Positions 63,380 to 64,000 of a DNA stretch of 64,000 nt are shown in pieces. Positions within the stretch are counted from its first letter, which is position 1; the number at the start of each line of letters is the position of its first letter. Source of the stretch: Flavilitoribacter nigricans DSM 23189 = NBRC 102662 (lineage in GTDB: Bacteria > Bacteroidota > Bacteroidia > Chitinophagales > Saprospiraceae); the NCBI RefSeq assembly GCF_002646595.1, contig NZ_PDUD01000036.1:1-64000 (forward strand). The letters are read 5' to 3'. The translations under genes were made by a program, and so were the position numbers. Under the pieces are notes generated by a model. It was not told the DNA's origin and made no database searches. It saw only the letters and a program-made list of their open reading frames with translations.

Positions 63380-64000
63380 ATGAGATCTACCACCTTCAAT
63401 TCCAGTCTATTAGTTTTTCTTTTTTCCTTGATCCTATTCAGCTTTTCCTGCCGGCAGGTGCCCCGCGAAGAAGAGGCCGTATCCGGCGACGCTGCTGATT
63501 GGGAAGAGCTGATCTCCGGCCGGCCGAATATATTGTGGCTAGTGACGGAAGACATGAGCGCCTATATCGCCCCCTTCGGCGATTCTACCATCGAAACGCC
63601 AAACCTCAGTCGGCTGGCTGCCGAAGGTATTGTGTACCCGCATCTGTATTCGCCTTCGGGCGTTTGTGCGCCCAGCCGGGCCGCCATCGCTACGGGCATG
63701 TATCCCTCCAGCATCGGCGCGAATCACATGCGTACCGGTTCGTACACGGAAGTGACGGGATTGCCCGCCTACGAGGCAGTTCCCCCTTCTGAGGTGCACA
63801 TGATGAGTGAATATCTGCGCAAGGCCGGATACTACTGTTCGAATAATTCCAAGAAGGACTACCAGTTTAATGATCCGGTAACAGCCTGGGATGAGAGTGG
63901 CAACTTTGCCCACTGGCGCAACCGGGAGGACGGACAGCCTTTCTTTTCGATCTTCAACTTTACGGTGACCCACGAATCGGGCTTGTTCGAACCTTATGGC
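63380..64000 (+). CDS. Sulfatase lipoprotein, cut by the window end
   Basis: The first 207 residues of a sulfatase. Start at 63380; signal peptide with lipobox S-F-S-C (Cys24). Key sequences are L-V-T-E-D-M-S, G-V-C-A-P-S-R (active-site Cys96, the formylglycine precursor), and G-A-N-H-M-R-T, a wording shared with N-sulfoglucosamine sulfohydrolase-like enzymes of Bacteroidota. It continues in frame beyond 64000. It is divergent from the lyase/dehydrogenase operon and probably serves the same sulfated polysaccharide pathway. Confidence 0.9.
   Translation, partial: MRSTTFNSSLLVFLFSLILFSFSCRQVPREEEAVSGDAADWEELISGRPNILWLVTEDMSAYIAPFGDSTIETPNLSRLAAEGIVYPHLYSPSGVCAPSRAAIATGMYPSSIGANHMRTGSYTEVTGLPAYEAVPPSEVHMMSEYLRKAGYYCSNNSKKDYQFNDPVTAWDESGNFAHWRNREDGQPFFSIFNFTVTHESGLFEPYG

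Overview
The window comes from a member of the Bacteroidota, most likely a marine Saprospiria/Lewinella-like bacterium (inference). The signs are three large secreted proteins with type IX secretion (T9SS) C-terminal sorting domains, a TonB receptor with an N-terminal carboxypeptidase-like domain, many lipoprotein signals, AT-rich start contexts without Shine-Dalgarno sequences, TAnnTTTG-type promoter boxes, and an abundance of sulfatases and DUF1501/DUF1553 protein pairs. No tRNA, rRNA, prophage, CRISPR-Cas or recognisable defence system was seen.

Layout. 1-120: right end of an IS3-family insertion sequence. 228-3300: DUF1080 lipoprotein, a 320-bp array of seven short palindromes, and a sulfatase. 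3300-8150: envelope genes (OmpA lipoprotein, response regulator, SGNH esterase, lectin-OmpA fusion, TonB-TPR protein) with a small IS5-like MITE in one leader. 8173-10954: glycogen genes glgA-glgC. 11132-13012: ArfB-like rescue factor facing an FAD-linked D-lactate/glycolate dehydrogenase. 13138-21635: two T9SS-exported proteins, a ZIP transporter, a TIGR03032-like protein and an alpha/beta hydrolase. 21904-27107: BlaI repressor, BlaR1-type M56 protease with an unusual heptad array, and an FtsX/MacB permease; three identical operators lie at the repressor promoter. 27673-32622: a YdeI-like protein, a lipoprotein, then an ECF sigma / HEAT anti-sigma / two DUF4097 beta-helix proteins module. 32811-41352: aldo/keto reductase, sulfatase with HEAT repeats, and a DUF1553 - bile-acid-symporter-like - DUF1501 operon. 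41617-49866: subtilase with SLH and T9SS domains, S41 protease, TonB receptor and divergent MarR regulator. 49880-54413: small membrane/secreted proteins and YidC, with a possible structured RNA upstream. 54548-64000: a second DUF1501/DUF1553 pair followed by a beta-propeller protein, an alginate-lyase-family enzyme, a beta-hydroxyacid dehydrogenase and a sulfatase cut by the window end.

How it works together. Much of the window looks devoted to breaking down sulfated or uronic-acid polysaccharides outside or in the periplasm (three sulfatases, a polysaccharide lyase, esterases, DUF1080 and DUF1501/DUF1553 proteins), alongside glycogen storage and envelope maintenance or sensing. The least ordinary items are the palindrome array at 958-1276, the BlaI/BlaR1 unit with its eight-heptad His/Arg/Met segment, the sigma-controlled pair of His-ladder proteins, the 14-repeat exported protein, and several small inverted-repeat elements.
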